DNA of 64,000 nucleotides from Blastococcus aggregatus (GCF_900221005.1 NZ_OBQI01000006.1:62001-126000), one strand, 5' to 3'; shown: positions 40,667-49,611, numbered from the stretch's first letter. Made by a program: numbers and translations. The notes: a model not told the origin generated them from the sequence alone.

Positions 40667-41548
40667 GTGCCCGTCGCCACCGCCACCGTGCTCCTGGCGC
40701 CGGACTGGCAGACCCGGACGGCGGCGCACGAGGCACGCATCGACCGCTGGGCGGCGCCGCACCGCGAACGGCGTTCGCGCGGCGAGACGCACCCGGTGCA
40801 CGACTTCCTGTTCACGTACTACTCCGAGACGCCGGGGCGGCTGCGCCGCTGGCACCCCGGCGTCGGCACCGCGCTCGCCCCGTCGGCCGACGGCCCCGCC
40901 CCGCACGCCGGGTGGCGCTGGTACCGCGCCGGCGACGACGGCGTGGTGACCCTGGACGCGGCGGGCTACCTGGCCGACCGCGGGACGACGGTCGAGTTCG
41001 TGCGCGGGCTCCTGGCCGCCACCGCGGGCCGGCCGGTCTTCACCGGCTGCTTCGGGCTGCACGAGTGGGCGATGGTCTACCGCGCCGACGAGCGGCGGCA
41101 TGCCCTGCCCCTGCGGCTGGGCCGGGCGGGCACCGACGCCGTCGTCGAGGCCGCCCAGATCCGGTGCAGCCACTACGACGCGTTCCGCTTCTTCACGCCG
41201 GAAGCGGTCGGCCGCAACCGGCTGCAGCCCACCCGCGAGACGCAGCCCGCGATGGAGCAGCCCGGCTGCCTGCACGCCACGATGGATCTCTACAAGTGGG
41301 CCTACAAGCTCGGTCCGGCCGTCCCGGGCGAGCTGCTCGCCGACTGCTTCGACCTCGCCGCCGACGTCCGCGAGCTGGACATGCGGGCCTCGCCGTACGA
41401 CCTCCGCGACGCCGGCTACACCCCGGTCGCCATCGAGACGCCCGACGGCAGGACCGAGTACGCCGCCGCCCAGCGCGGCTTCGCCGCTCGCGGGGCGGAG
41501 CTGCGCCGCCGGCTGCTGGACGTCTGCGCGTCGCTGACCCTGGCATGA
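40667..41548 (+). CDS. Putative 3-methyladenine DNA glycosylase-like protein
   Basis: 293 residues from GTG 40667; TACCCT followed by 6 nt suggests a leaderless transcript. The motif HPVHDFLFTYYSETPGRLRRWHPG and the later RCSHYDAFRFFTPEA and QPGCLHATMDLYKWAYKL are characteristic of a conserved actinobacterial family that is commonly labelled 3-methyladenine DNA glycosylase. I see no helix-hairpin-helix or other classical glycosylase motif, so that label is doubtful and the biochemical role should be treated as unknown. Confidence 0.6.
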   Translation: MPVATATVLLAPDWQTRTAAHEARIDRWAAPHRERRSRGETHPVHDFLFTYYSETPGRLRRWHPGVGTALAPSADGPAPHAGWRWYRAGDDGVVTLDAAGYLADRGTTVEFVRGLLAATAGRPVFTGCFGLHEWAMVYRADERRHALPLRLGRAGTDAVVEAAQIRCSHYDAFRFFTPEAVGRNRLQPTRETQPAMEQPGCLHATMDLYKWAYKLGPAVPGELLADCFDLAADVRELDMRASPYDLRDAGYTPVAIETPDGRTEYAAAQRGFAARGAELRRRLLDVCASLTLA

Positions 41549-41579
41549 GGAGTTCACCGCCCCGCCGTACGGTCAGGAG

Positions 41580-42410
41580 GTGACTTCCGACTCCGACGGC
41601 CGCTGGATCCACCTCGAGGGCACCGCGAACACCCGCGACCTGGGTGGCCTGCCCACCACCGACGGCGGCCGCACGCAGCCGAACCGGATCCTGCGCAGCG
41701 ACAACCTGCAGAGCCTCAGCGACTCCGACGTGCAGCTCCTGGTCGAGAAGATCGGGCTGCGCGAGGTCATCGACCTGCGCACCAGCGCCGAGGTGCTGCT
41801 GGAGGGCCGGGGGCCGCTGCGGGAGCGCCCCGAGGTGGTCCACCGCCACTTCACGCTGCTGCCGGAGCGCGGCCAGTACACCGACGTGTTCGCCGCCGAG
41901 GAGCCCGAGGTCCAGGACCTGCCCTCCGGGTGGCTGGACTCGTTGCTGCCGCGCCACGTCGCCGAGCACGACGAGGGCGAGCCGCCGCCGGTGCGCAGCT
42001 ACCTCGGCTACCTGACCCAGCGCGGCGACGCCGTCGTCGAGGCGCTGCGCGCCCTGGCGGAGCCGGGCGAGCGCGCGTCGGTGGTGCACTGCGCCGCCGG
42101 CAAGGACCGCACCGGGGTGGTCGTCGCGCTATCCCTGGCGGTCGCCGGCGTGCCGCACGAGGAGATCGCCATCGACTACGGCCTCAGCGGGGACGTCATC
42201 GACGCGATCGTCGCCCGGCTGGCCGCCACCCGGACCTACGGCGGCGACATGGAGCGTCGGGACACCGCCGCGCACGCCCCGCGCCGGGAGACGATGGACC
42301 GGGTCCTCGAGATCCTGGACGAGCGCTTCGGCGGGCCGATCGGCTGGCTGGAGACGCACGGCTTCGGCGCCGACGAGCAGGCCGCACTGCGGGCGCGCCT
42401 GCGGGACTGA
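41580..42410 (+). CDS. MptpB-like tyrosine/dual-specificity phosphatase
   Basis: 276 residues. N-terminal NTRDLGGLPT and ILRSDNLQSLSD are typical of the MptpB/Siw14-like family. The P-loop HCAAGKDRTGVVVALSLA carries catalytic Cys and Arg with an acidic residue (KDRTG) as in triple-specificity phosphatases of phosphoinositides or phosphoproteins. It is cytosolic by sequence. TACGGT followed by 6 nt and GTG suggests leaderless transcription. Confidence 0.88.
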   Translation: MTSDSDGRWIHLEGTANTRDLGGLPTTDGGRTQPNRILRSDNLQSLSDSDVQLLVEKIGLREVIDLRTSAEVLLEGRGPLRERPEVVHRHFTLLPERGQYTDVFAAEEPEVQDLPSGWLDSLLPRHVAEHDEGEPPPVRSYLGYLTQRGDAVVEALRALAEPGERASVVHCAAGKDRTGVVVALSLAVAGVPHEEIAIDYGLSGDVIDAIVARLAATRTYGGDMERRDTAAHAPRRETMDRVLEILDERFGGPIGWLETHGFGADEQAALRARLRD

Positions 42411-42422
42411 GCGACCGGCCGG

Positions 42423-44480
42423 TCAGGCGGGTCGAGGGGAGCTCTGCCCCTGCTTGTGCCGGTACATCGCGGCGTCGGCCTGCCGCAGGAGCTCCTCGGC
42501 GTCGCTGCCCGGCTGGTGGACGGCGACGCCCACGCTCGTGCCGACCGTCACCTCCCGGCCCTCGAGCCGGAACGGCTCGTCGAAGCAGTCCACGACCCGG
42601 TCGGCCAGGCCGTGCGCGTCGGCCGCGTCGAGGAGGCCGGGCAGGATGATCGCGAACTCGTCGCCGCTGAGCCGGCCGACCGTGTCGCCGGGCCGGATCG
42701 CCGCCCCCAGACGCGCAGCGACCTGGCGGAGCAGCTCGTCACCGGCCGCGTGCCCGAGGACGTCGTTGACCTGCTTGAAGCGGTCGAGGTCGCAGAAGAG
42801 CACGCCCAGGTGGGCGCCCGGCCCGGCCGACGGCAGCTCGGCGAGCAGCCGTTCCAGGAAGAGCACCCGGTTCGGCAGTCCGGTCAGCGCGTCGTGGTGG
42901 GCCTGGTGCCGCACGGTCTCCAGCAGGCGGGCCCGCTGCAGGGCCGAGACGGCCTGGTCGCCGACGCCCTGGAGCCGGACGAGCACGTCGCCGGTGAGCT
43001 CCCCCGGGGCGGCCTCCGTCGTCCAGCTGGCCGTCGCGATGCCCAGGAAGATGCCGTCGGTGACCAGCGGGAGCGCGACGACGTCGGTGACGCCGATCTG
43101 CGCCAGCAGCGACCGCACCGCCGGGCTTCCCTCGCCGTCGCGGATGATGCGTGGCTCCCGGGTGCTGAGCAGCTCCAGCAGCTCGGGGCTCTCCTCCGGT
43201 CGCAGCGGGGTCTCGAAGAAGACCTCCTGCTTGGGCCTGCCCACGTCCGCCGAGGCACGGGCCTGCAGCTGGCCGGTGGAGGGGTCCCAGAGCATCACGG
43301 AGGCGCTGTCGCAGCCGACGACCCGCGGGAGCGCGTTCGCGACGACCTGGCAGATCGCGTCCACGGCGTCGGCGGCGGCCAGTTCGTGCGCGAGCGAGAG
43401 CAGGGCGCCGGCCCGCTCGGCCTCGAGACGAGCGCCGTCGAGCGCGAAGAGCAGCTCCAGAGCGGCGGCCGCGTGTCCGGCGTAGGCGGCCAGCATGGCC
43501 TGCTCGTCCGCCATGGAGCCGTCTCCGGAGGGGTAGACGGCAGCCAGCCGGCCGTGCCGGCGGCGCGCGGAGGCGACGTCGACGACGACGGCGCGGGGGC
43601 CGAGGTCCTCGTCGGCGAGCAGCCGGCGGGCCAGCTCCTGGGCCTCCTCGTAGGGGAGCCCGGCGCTGTGCACCAGGGGCGGGCCGCCGCCGGGGGCGGC
43701 GACGGCGAGCAGGTGGGCGGGGGCCAGGACCGCCTGACCGGCGCGGGCGACGATCTGGCGCAGGACGGTGTCCAGGTCGTCGCTGCCGGCGAGCTCGGTG
43801 GCCGTGGACTGCAACGTACGCAGCTGCCCGCGCAGCGCCGCGAGCTCGCGGTCGGTGTCCGTGCCGGAGTTGCGCCGCCGGCGCAGCCGGGACCGGCGCT
43901 CCCAGCTGACCTCGTAGATGCAGGTGCGGCCGTCGCCGGTGCGGCACTCCGCAGAGGTGACGACGCCGGCGGGCAGGCCGAACAGCTGCGGAACGGTGGT
44001 GGCCAGGCCCCGGGCGAAGTCGCAGTCCAGTGCGGAGTGCTCGTACCCCTCGTGCAGGTGGAGCGCGGTGCGCGCCGAGGTGGCGGTGGTCTCGAGGATC
44101 TCCATGGAGGAGACGGTGGTGAACTTGGCGACGGCACGCGGGAGGCGGCGGAAGACCTGCCGGGGTGAGCCGAGGGCCCGCAGCACCAGCTCCAGGGAGT
44201 GGGCCAGGCCGCTGCGCAGCGCGGCGGCGCCCACGTGGAACATGACATCGGGGTCACCGAGCACCTCGGTCGCGGCCGAGAACAGGCGCACCCGGGTGGC
44301 GTAGCTGAACCAGCGCGACTGGTCGGCGAGCTCCTCGGCGGTGTAGGAGACACCGGCCAGCTCCAGGAGCCGGGCGACCGCGTCGGGCTCGCCGTGCGTC
44401 GCGACGTAGGTCAGCAGGCCGGCCGTGGTGACACCGGAGGTCTCGCGCGGTTCCGCGCCGGCGGCCCGGACGGCGGTCAC
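42423..44480 (-). CDS. Diguanylate cyclase with two GAF-like domains and a 4VR-like N-domain
   Basis: 685 residues from GTG 44480 (AAGGA 7 nt upstream). Residues 1-190 resemble a small-molecule-binding 4VR/XylR-N-type domain ending CRTGDGRTCIYEVSWE. A coiled segment leads to two GAF-like domains (about 220-360 and 375-510), then a GGDEF domain with HHDALTGLPNR, FCDLDRFKQVND and an active-site RLSGDEF near residue 605. RxxD (RPGD) five residues upstream forms a product-inhibition I-site. It makes c-di-GMP, plausibly read by the EAL-fused glycosyltransferase 3.6 kb away. Confidence 0.88.
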   Translation of the reverse strand: MTAVRAAGAEPRETSGVTTAGLLTYVATHGEPDAVARLLELAGVSYTAEELADQSRWFSYATRVRLFSAATEVLGDPDVMFHVGAAALRSGLAHSLELVLRALGSPRQVFRRLPRAVAKFTTVSSMEILETTATSARTALHLHEGYEHSALDCDFARGLATTVPQLFGLPAGVVTSAECRTGDGRTCIYEVSWERRSRLRRRRNSGTDTDRELAALRGQLRTLQSTATELAGSDDLDTVLRQIVARAGQAVLAPAHLLAVAAPGGGPPLVHSAGLPYEEAQELARRLLADEDLGPRAVVVDVASARRRHGRLAAVYPSGDGSMADEQAMLAAYAGHAAAALELLFALDGARLEAERAGALLSLAHELAAADAVDAICQVVANALPRVVGCDSASVMLWDPSTGQLQARASADVGRPKQEVFFETPLRPEESPELLELLSTREPRIIRDGEGSPAVRSLLAQIGVTDVVALPLVTDGIFLGIATASWTTEAAPGELTGDVLVRLQGVGDQAVSALQRARLLETVRHQAHHDALTGLPNRVLFLERLLAELPSAGPGAHLGVLFCDLDRFKQVNDVLGHAAGDELLRQVAARLGAAIRPGDTVGRLSGDEFAIILPGLLDAADAHGLADRVVDCFDEPFRLEGREVTVGTSVGVAVHQPGSDAEELLRQADAAMYRHKQGQSSPRPA

Positions 44481-44651
44481 CGCGGGTCCTTCGCCGCGTC
44501 CGTGCACGTCAGAGGCACGACCGTGCTCCGACCGAGGGGTCGGGCCGGGTCGCTCCCCGTCCGCATGCACATCACGGGAGACGTTTCGGCACGAAGCGGT
44601 CCGACCATGAGCGGAACCACTCTTCCGGGTGGACGCCCCCGGACAGCATTC

Positions 44652-44679
44652 GACCCCGGCCTCCGTGAGGACCGGGGTC
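44652..44679. terminator. Hairpin terminator after the 49-residue gene
   Basis: GACCCCGG (44652-44659) pairs with CCGGGGTC (44672-44679), with an inner CCTC/GAGG stem and one bulged A. It lies 40 bp beyond the stop of the small minus-strand gene. Confidence 0.7.
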
Positions 44680-44719
44680 GCGCGGGTGGAGCGGCGCCGT
44701 CAGGGACGGCGCGGCCGCA

Positions 44720-44869
44720 TCAGCGGCGGACGTACGAGGTGGCGCCGGCCATCGTCAGGAGCTCGTCACGCATCGCAGGGCTGCTGCTGCGCGCGAGAGC
44801 CGCATCGATCGCGCGGCGGGTACGGGCCGCCTGACGCCGCTGCCGCCAGGTGGACGTGACGCTGTTCAT
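44720..44869 (-). CDS. Small basic hypothetical protein, 49 residues
   Basis: ATG 44869 with AAAGAGG 8 nt upstream. It encodes MNSVTSTWRQRRQAARTRRAIDAALARSS..., ending MAGATSYVRR; basic and probably helical. Its own ribosome site and terminator support it as a gene. From memory, short proteins of this kind occur widely in actinobacteria with no known function. Confidence 0.7.
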   Translation of the reverse strand: MNSVTSTWRQRRQAARTRRAIDAALARSSSPAMRDELLTMAGATSYVRR

Positions 44870-45015
44870 CGTTGGTGCCTCTTTCGTCGGTCATGGTGGG
44901 CCTGCACCTAGGACAGTGCCTGCGATGTCCCCATTATTCCGACGGATCGGAGGCAGAGGTCCAGCAACGCCGAGGATCTCTCATCCGGGCGGGTGAATCG
45001 GGTCACGATCGACGG

Positions 45016-45061
45016 ACGACGACGGCGCCCGCCCTCCGAGGAGGACGGGCGCCGTCGTCGT
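45016..45061. terminator. Hairpin terminator after SRPBCC gene
   Basis: A 16-bp stem, ACGACGACGGCGCCCG (45016-45031) with 45046-45061, lies 12 bp beyond the stop of the minus-strand SRPBCC gene. Confidence 0.8.
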
Positions 45062-45073
45062 GCGCGCGGGCGG

Positions 45074-45535
45074 TCAGCTGGGTCGCTGGACGTCCCCGCG
45101 CCAGGCACCGGTCTCGGTGCCGCGGCTCTCGATGAACTCCTTGAACCTCTTCGCGTCGGCCTTGACCTGGCGGTCGTCGAAGCCGAGCGCGGCGCCGGCC
45201 TTCTCGACCAGGCCCTCGGGCTCCCAGTCGATCTGGATCATCACGCGGGTCTTGGCGTCGTCCAGCCGGTGGAAGGTGACCACCCCGGCGTGCTTGGCCT
45301 CACCGGTGGTGCTGGTCCAGGCCACCCGCTCCTCGGGGTGCTGCTCGGTGATCTCGGCGTCGAACTCCCGCTTCACACCGTCGATGTTGGTGACCCAGTG
45401 CGTGTGCGTGTCATCGATCTGCGTGATCTTCTCGACCCCGCCCATGAACTGGGGGAAGGACTCGAACTGCGTCCACTGGTCGTAGACGGCCCGGATCGGG
45501 ACGTCGACGTCGACGGATTCCTGCACGCTGGCCAC
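45074..45535 (-). CDS. SRPBCC-family (polyketide cyclase/dehydrase-like) protein
   Basis: 153 residues. MASVQESVDVDVPIRAVYDQWTQFESFPQFMGGVEKI is the typical start of the START/SRPBCC fold found in actinobacterial cyclase_dehydrase proteins, followed by the beta-sheet and a long C-terminal helix (DRQVKADAKRFKEFIESRG). The fold binds hydrophobic ligands. There is no biosynthetic neighbour, so it is more likely a lipid-binding or membrane-stress protein than a cyclase. Confidence 0.85.
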   Translation of the reverse strand: MASVQESVDVDVPIRAVYDQWTQFESFPQFMGGVEKITQIDDTHTHWVTNIDGVKREFDAEITEQHPEERVAWTSTTGEAKHAGVVTFHRLDDAKTRVMIQIDWEPEGLVEKAGAALGFDDRQVKADAKRFKEFIESRGTETGAWRGDVQRPS

Positions 45536-45574
45536 GGTCTCGCTCCTCGTGTCGCTTGATCGGTCGTGTGCGAC

Positions 45575-45973
45575 CTACCCCGCGGACGACGAGGTGACAC
45601 GTCGAACGCGCCGGTCGAGCAGCAGTCCGGCGAGGAGGCGCAGCGCGGCGGTCGCGGTGACGACCAGGAGCAGCAACAGGACGATCCCCGAGCCGATGTC
45701 CGCGTCCGGGCGGTCGGACAGGGCCACCCCCAGGTGCACCCCGCCCATGCCCAGCCCGGTGATCAGCAGCACCACCCCGGTCCGCCGCCCCCGCGCGCCG
45801 GCCGACTGCGCCAGCAGCAGCCCGGCGGCGAGCAGCACGGCCGCGTAGCCCGCGAAGGCGAGCACCAGCGATCCGGCGCCGGCCTCGTCGTCCGCGTCGA
45901 CCACGGCGCCGGCGGCCCAGGTCAGCACGGCGAAGGCGACCAGGGCGACGAGGGCGGGGAGACGGCGGTCCAT
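45575..45973 (-). CDS. Small four-TM hypothetical membrane protein
   Basis: 132 residues from ATG 45973 (in-frame ATGs at 45982 and 46006 exist; AGG placed 9 nt before 45973 favours it). There are four hydrophobic segments with an acidic first loop DADDEAGAG and an Arg-rich end. The family is not recognised. It follows the E2 gene on the same strand, beyond the tandem repeat. Confidence 0.65.
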   Translation of the reverse strand: MDRRLPALVALVAFAVLTWAAGAVVDADDEAGAGSLVLAFAGYAAVLLAAGLLLAQSAGARGRRTGVVLLITGLGMGGVHLGVALSDRPDADIGSGIVLLLLLVVTATAALRLLAGLLLDRRVRRVTSSSAG

Positions 45974-45999
45974 GAGCGCCATCCTGCCGCCCACGGCCG

Positions 46000-46055
46000 C
46001 CGTCACAACGCGCCCGTCACAAGGCCCCCGTCAGAACGCCACCGTCAGAACGCCA
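46000..46055. repeat. Four tandem 14-bp repeats at the end of the E2 gene
   Basis: Copies CCGTCACAACGCGC, CCGTCACAAGGCCC, CCGTCAGAACGCCA and CCGTCAGAACGCCA occupy 46000-46055 head to tail; the last two are identical. The rightmost copy contains the E2 stop codon (TCA on the plus strand). Because 14 is not a multiple of 3, successive copies place stops in all three frames. The array looks like a recent duplication of the gene end. Confidence 0.9.
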
Positions 46056-47445
46056 GGGCCGCGCCGGGGTCGGCCAGCAGCGCGCCGACGTCCGCGAGGA
46101 ACCGGGAGCCGAGCTCGCCGTCGACGATCCGGTGGTCGAAGGAGAGCGCCAGAGAGGTGACCTGCCGCGGCCGGACCTTCCCCTTGTGCACCCAGGGGCG
46201 TTCCCGGATCGCCCCGAACGCCAGGATCGCCGCCTCGCCGGGATTGAGGATGGGCGTGCCGGTGTCGACGCCGAACACACCCACGTTGGTGATCGTGATC
46301 GTGCCGCCGGTGAGGTCGGCCGGCGCGGTGCGCCCGGCGCGGGCGGTCTCGGTCAGGTCGGCGAGCGCACCGGCCAGCTCGGCCAGCGACAGCCGCCCGG
46401 CGTCCGCGATGTTCGGGACGACGAGGCCGCGCGGGGTGGCGGCGGCGATGCCCAGGTTCACCTGCCCGTGCACGACGATCTCCTGGGCCGCCTCGTCCCA
46501 GGAACTGTTGATCATCGGATGCCGGCCGGCCGCCAGGAGCACGGCCTTGGCCACGAAGAGCAGCGGGCTGATCTTCACGCCGGCGAGCTCGGGCCGCTCG
46601 GCCAGCCGCCTGCGCAGCTTCTCCATCCGCGTGACGTCGACGGTGAGGAACTCCGTGACGTGCGGCGCGGTGAACGCGCTGGCGACCATCGCGGCGGCCA
46701 TGTGCCTCCGGACGCCCTTGATCGGGATCCGCTGCTCCTCCCCCTGGGCGGACATGGCCGTCTCCGCCCCCAGGGGCGTGCGGGCGGCGTCGACGTCGGC
46801 GCGGGTGATGACGCCGTTCGACCCGGTGCCGCGGACCGTCGCGAGGTCGACGCCCAGGTCCTTCGCGTACTTGCGCACGGGCGGCTTGGCCAGCGGCCGC
46901 GGTCCGCGCCGGCCGGGCGCGACGGCGAGGGACGGCGCGGCGTCCTCGCGGAGCGCAGCGGCCTCCGCCTGCCGGCCCACCTCCAGACCGCCGTGCCGCA
47001 TGGGCTTGGAGCGGGCATCCGGCGCGGTGGCGAGCAGCGGCGCCCGGTCGGGGAGGTCGTCGGCGGTCCGGCGGGGTCGGCGACGGGCCTCGGTGTTCCG
47101 CGGGCCGTACCCGACGAGCACCGCCGTCCGGCCGTTGGCGGTGGTCTCGCCGATCAGCCCCGTGCCGGTGGGTTCCGGAGCCTCGACGCCCCCGTCGCCG
47201 GTGTCGACCGTGATGATCGGCGTCCCGACGTCGACGGTCGCGCCGGCCTCGACGAGCAGTTCGACCACCCGGCCGGCGTAGGGCGAGGGGAGCTCGACGG
47301 CGGCCTTCGCCGTCTCGACCTCGCACAGCGGCTGGTTGACCGTGACGGTGTCGCCCACGGCGACCAGCCACTGCAGGAGCTCGGCCTCGGTCAGGCCCTC
47401 CCCGACGTCGGGCATCGCGAACCGGCGGAGCGTCGCGTTCGCCAT
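46045..47445 (-). CDS. 2-oxoacid dehydrogenase E2 (dihydrolipoamide acyltransferase)
   Basis: 466 residues. One lipoyl domain (FAMPDVGEGLTEAELLQWLVAVGD, lipoyl-Lys in VETAKAAVE) is followed by a linker, a peripheral-subunit-binding domain (PLAKPPVRKYAKDLGVDLATVRGTG) and the catalytic domain with SFDHRIVDGELG at the active site. It accepts the acyl group from E1 and transfers it to CoA. It is last in the operon E1-alpha/E1-beta/E2. The operon lacks an E3 gene, so a shared Lpd is implied. Branched-chain (Bkd-like) and pyruvate specificity cannot be separated by eye; Bkd is favoured by the split E1. Confidence 0.93.
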   Translation of the reverse strand: MANATLRRFAMPDVGEGLTEAELLQWLVAVGDTVTVNQPLCEVETAKAAVELPSPYAGRVVELLVEAGATVDVGTPIITVDTGDGGVEAPEPTGTGLIGETTANGRTAVLVGYGPRNTEARRRPRRTADDLPDRAPLLATAPDARSKPMRHGGLEVGRQAEAAALREDAAPSLAVAPGRRGPRPLAKPPVRKYAKDLGVDLATVRGTGSNGVITRADVDAARTPLGAETAMSAQGEEQRIPIKGVRRHMAAAMVASAFTAPHVTEFLTVDVTRMEKLRRRLAERPELAGVKISPLLFVAKAVLLAAGRHPMINSSWDEAAQEIVVHGQVNLGIAAATPRGLVVPNIADAGRLSLAELAGALADLTETARAGRTAPADLTGGTITITNVGVFGVDTGTPILNPGEAAILAFGAIRERPWVHKGKVRPRQVTSLALSFDHRIVDGELGSRFLADVGALLADPGAALAF

Positions 47446-47446
47446 C

Positions 47447-48451
47447 TCAGAACTCCATCGCGCGGTCGACGGCGTCCAGCACCCGGTCGAGATCGGGGAG
47501 GTAGGCCTCCTCGAGCTTCGACGGCGGATAGGGCACGTCGTAGCCGCCCACCCGCAGCACCGGGGATTCCAGGGAGTGGAAGCAGGCCTCGGTCACCCGG
47601 GCGGCGATCTCCGCACCGAGCCCGAGGGTGACCGGCGCCTCGTGCACGACGACGCAGCGGCCGGTGCGCCGGACGGAGTCGACGACCGGGTCGAGGTCCA
47701 GCGGCGAGAGCGTGCGCAGGTCGACGACCTCCAGCGAACGGCCCTCCCCCGCGGCGACCTCGGCGGCCTGCAGCGCCGTCTTCACCATGGGGCCGTACGC
47801 GAGCACGGTGACGTCGTCGCCGCCGCGCACGATCCGGGCGCCGAACAGCGGCTCGGGGGTGCCGGAGGTGTCCACCGGCGCCTTGTCCCAGTACCGGCGC
47901 TTGGGCTCGAGGAAGACCACCGGGTCGGGGCAGGCGATCGCCTGCTGGATCCCCCAGTAGGCGTCGACGGGATTGCTGACCGCGACGACCTTGAGGCCGG
48001 GCGTGTGCGCGAAGTACGCCTCCGGGCTCTCGCTGTGGTGCTCCACGGCCCCGATGCCGCCGCCGAACGGGATGCGGATGACGATCGGCATGGGCATCGC
48101 GCCGCGCGAGCGGGCGTGCAGCTTGGCCACCTGGGTGACGATCTGGTTGTAGGCGGGGAAGACGAAGCCGTCGAACTGGATCTCGACGACCGGCCGGTAG
48201 CCGCGCATCGCCAGACCCACCGCGGTGCCGACGATGCCGGCCTCGGCCAGCGGGGTGTCGACGACGCGGTCCTCGCCGAAGTCCTTCTGCAGGCCGTCGG
48301 TGATCCGGAAGACCCCGCCCAGCCGGCCGATGTCCTCGCCCATGAGCACGACCTTCGGGTCGTCCTCCATCGCGCGGCGCAGCCCGTCGTTCAGCGCCTT
48401 GCCGATGGTGAGGGTCCGGGTCGCGGGGGCGTCCAGCAGCTCGGCGCTCAC
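47447..48451 (-). CDS. 2-oxoacid dehydrogenase E1 beta subunit
   Basis: 334 residues. The start GTG overlaps the E1-alpha stop (GTGA), and one base separates its stop from the E2 start. Motifs include VVLMGEDIGRLGGVFRITDGL, DTPLAEAGIVGTAVGLAMRGYRPVVEIQF, the GGGIGAVEHHSESPEAYFAHTPGLKVV metal loop and VDLRTLSPLD. It forms the alpha2beta2 ThDP-dependent decarboxylase with E1-alpha. Confidence 0.95.
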   Translation of the reverse strand: MSAELLDAPATRTLTIGKALNDGLRRAMEDDPKVVLMGEDIGRLGGVFRITDGLQKDFGEDRVVDTPLAEAGIVGTAVGLAMRGYRPVVEIQFDGFVFPAYNQIVTQVAKLHARSRGAMPMPIVIRIPFGGGIGAVEHHSESPEAYFAHTPGLKVVAVSNPVDAYWGIQQAIACPDPVVFLEPKRRYWDKAPVDTSGTPEPLFGARIVRGGDDVTVLAYGPMVKTALQAAEVAAGEGRSLEVVDLRTLSPLDLDPVVDSVRRTGRCVVVHEAPVTLGLGAEIAARVTEACFHSLESPVLRVGGYDVPYPPSKLEEAYLPDLDRVLDAVDRAMEF

Positions 48452-49611
48452 TCGGCACCGCCGTCGAAGCCCGCCTGGTACGCCTCGAACTGCGCCCGCT
48501 GGGCGGCCAGGTGCGGGGTCTGCTCGGCGTACACCGCGTCGAACATCGCCGTGGGCGGCGGATCGGGCATCTCGACCGTGCCGCTGCGGATGCGGACGGC
48601 CAGCTCGTCGGCCGCGGCGTCCACTCCCTCGAAGAACGCGGCGTCGGCCAGCCCGCTGCGGGACAGGTAGGCCTTGAGCCGGGCGATCGGGTCGCGCAGC
48701 TTCCACTCCTCCACCTCGTCGGCGAGCCGGTAGCGGGTGGGGTCGTCCGACGTCGTGTGCGCGCCCATCCGGTAGGTGAACGCCTCGATGAAGGTCGGGC
48801 CCTGCCCCTCGCGGGCGGCGCGCAGCGCGGCGCGGGTGACGGCCAGGACGGCGAGGACGTCGTTGCCGTCGACCCGGACGCCGGGGAACCCGAAGCCGGC
48901 CGCGCGGTGGTAGAGCGGCACCTTGGACTGCCGCTCGAGCGGCACGCTGATCGCGTACTGGTTGTTCTGGCAGAAGAAGACGACGGGGGCGGCGAAGCTG
49001 GCCGCGAAGACCATGGCCTCGTTGACCTCGCCCTGGCTGGTGGCGCCGTCGCCGAGGAAGGCGAGGACGGCGGACTCGGCGCCGTCGCGCTGGATCCCCA
49101 TGGCGTAGCCCGTGGCGTGCAGGCACTGGGCGCCGATGACGATCGTGTACGGGCCGAAGCTGCGCTCGACCGGGTTCCAGCCACCGTTGTCCACGCCGCG
49201 GAACAGGCTCATGACGTGCAGCGGGTCGACCCCGCGGGCCCACGCGACCCCGTGCTCGCGGTAGGTCGGGAAGGCCATGTCGCCGTCCTCCAGCGCGCGG
49301 CCGGCGCCGAGCTGGGCGGCCTCCTGCCCGAGGAGGGAGGCCCAGATGCCGAGCTCGCCCTGCCGCTGCAGCGCCGTCGCCTCGGCGTCCCACCGGCGGA
49401 CGAGCGCCATGTCGCGGTAGAAGCCGCGCAGCTCCTCGTCGGAGACCTCCAGCGGATACCCGGGGTGCTCCACCCGCTCGCCCTCGGGGGTCAGCAGCTG
49501 CACCAGGTCCGGCTGCTGCGGGAGGTGCGGCGCTCCGGCGCCGGGGAGGGGGCCGGCGAACTCGCCGGCCTCGCCGATGTCGATCTCGGTCTCGTTGCGC
49601 ACAGCGGTCAC
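48448..49611 (-). CDS. 2-oxoacid dehydrogenase E1 alpha subunit
   Basis: 387 residues from GTG 49611 (GAGGAG about 7 nt upstream; the frame continues further up without a site). ThDP motif GDGATSQGEVNEAMVFAASFAAPVVFFCQNNQYAIS, the phosphorylation-loop-like region YRMGAHTTSDDPTRYR and GQEAAQLGAGRAL are all present. It decarboxylates 2-oxoacids (branched-chain or pyruvate). It is first gene of the three-gene operon. Confidence 0.95.
   Translation of the reverse strand: MTAVRNETEIDIGEAGEFAGPLPGAGAPHLPQQPDLVQLLTPEGERVEHPGYPLEVSDEELRGFYRDMALVRRWDAEATALQRQGELGIWASLLGQEAAQLGAGRALEDGDMAFPTYREHGVAWARGVDPLHVMSLFRGVDNGGWNPVERSFGPYTIVIGAQCLHATGYAMGIQRDGAESAVLAFLGDGATSQGEVNEAMVFAASFAAPVVFFCQNNQYAISVPLERQSKVPLYHRAAGFGFPGVRVDGNDVLAVLAVTRAALRAAREGQGPTFIEAFTYRMGAHTTSDDPTRYRLADEVEEWKLRDPIARLKAYLSRSGLADAAFFEGVDAAADELAVRIRSGTVEMPDPPPTAMFDAVYAEQTPHLAAQRAQFEAYQAGFDGGAE

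Noticed and set aside
40667-41548. Taking the 3-methyladenine DNA glycosylase label at face value
   Set aside because: No helix-hairpin-helix or AAG-fold motifs; kept only as a family label.
44480-44570. Earlier ATG (44570) as start of the GGDEF protein
   Set aside because: The extra 30 residues are Arg/Gly/His-rich without ribosome site; GTG 44480 has AAGGA at good distance.
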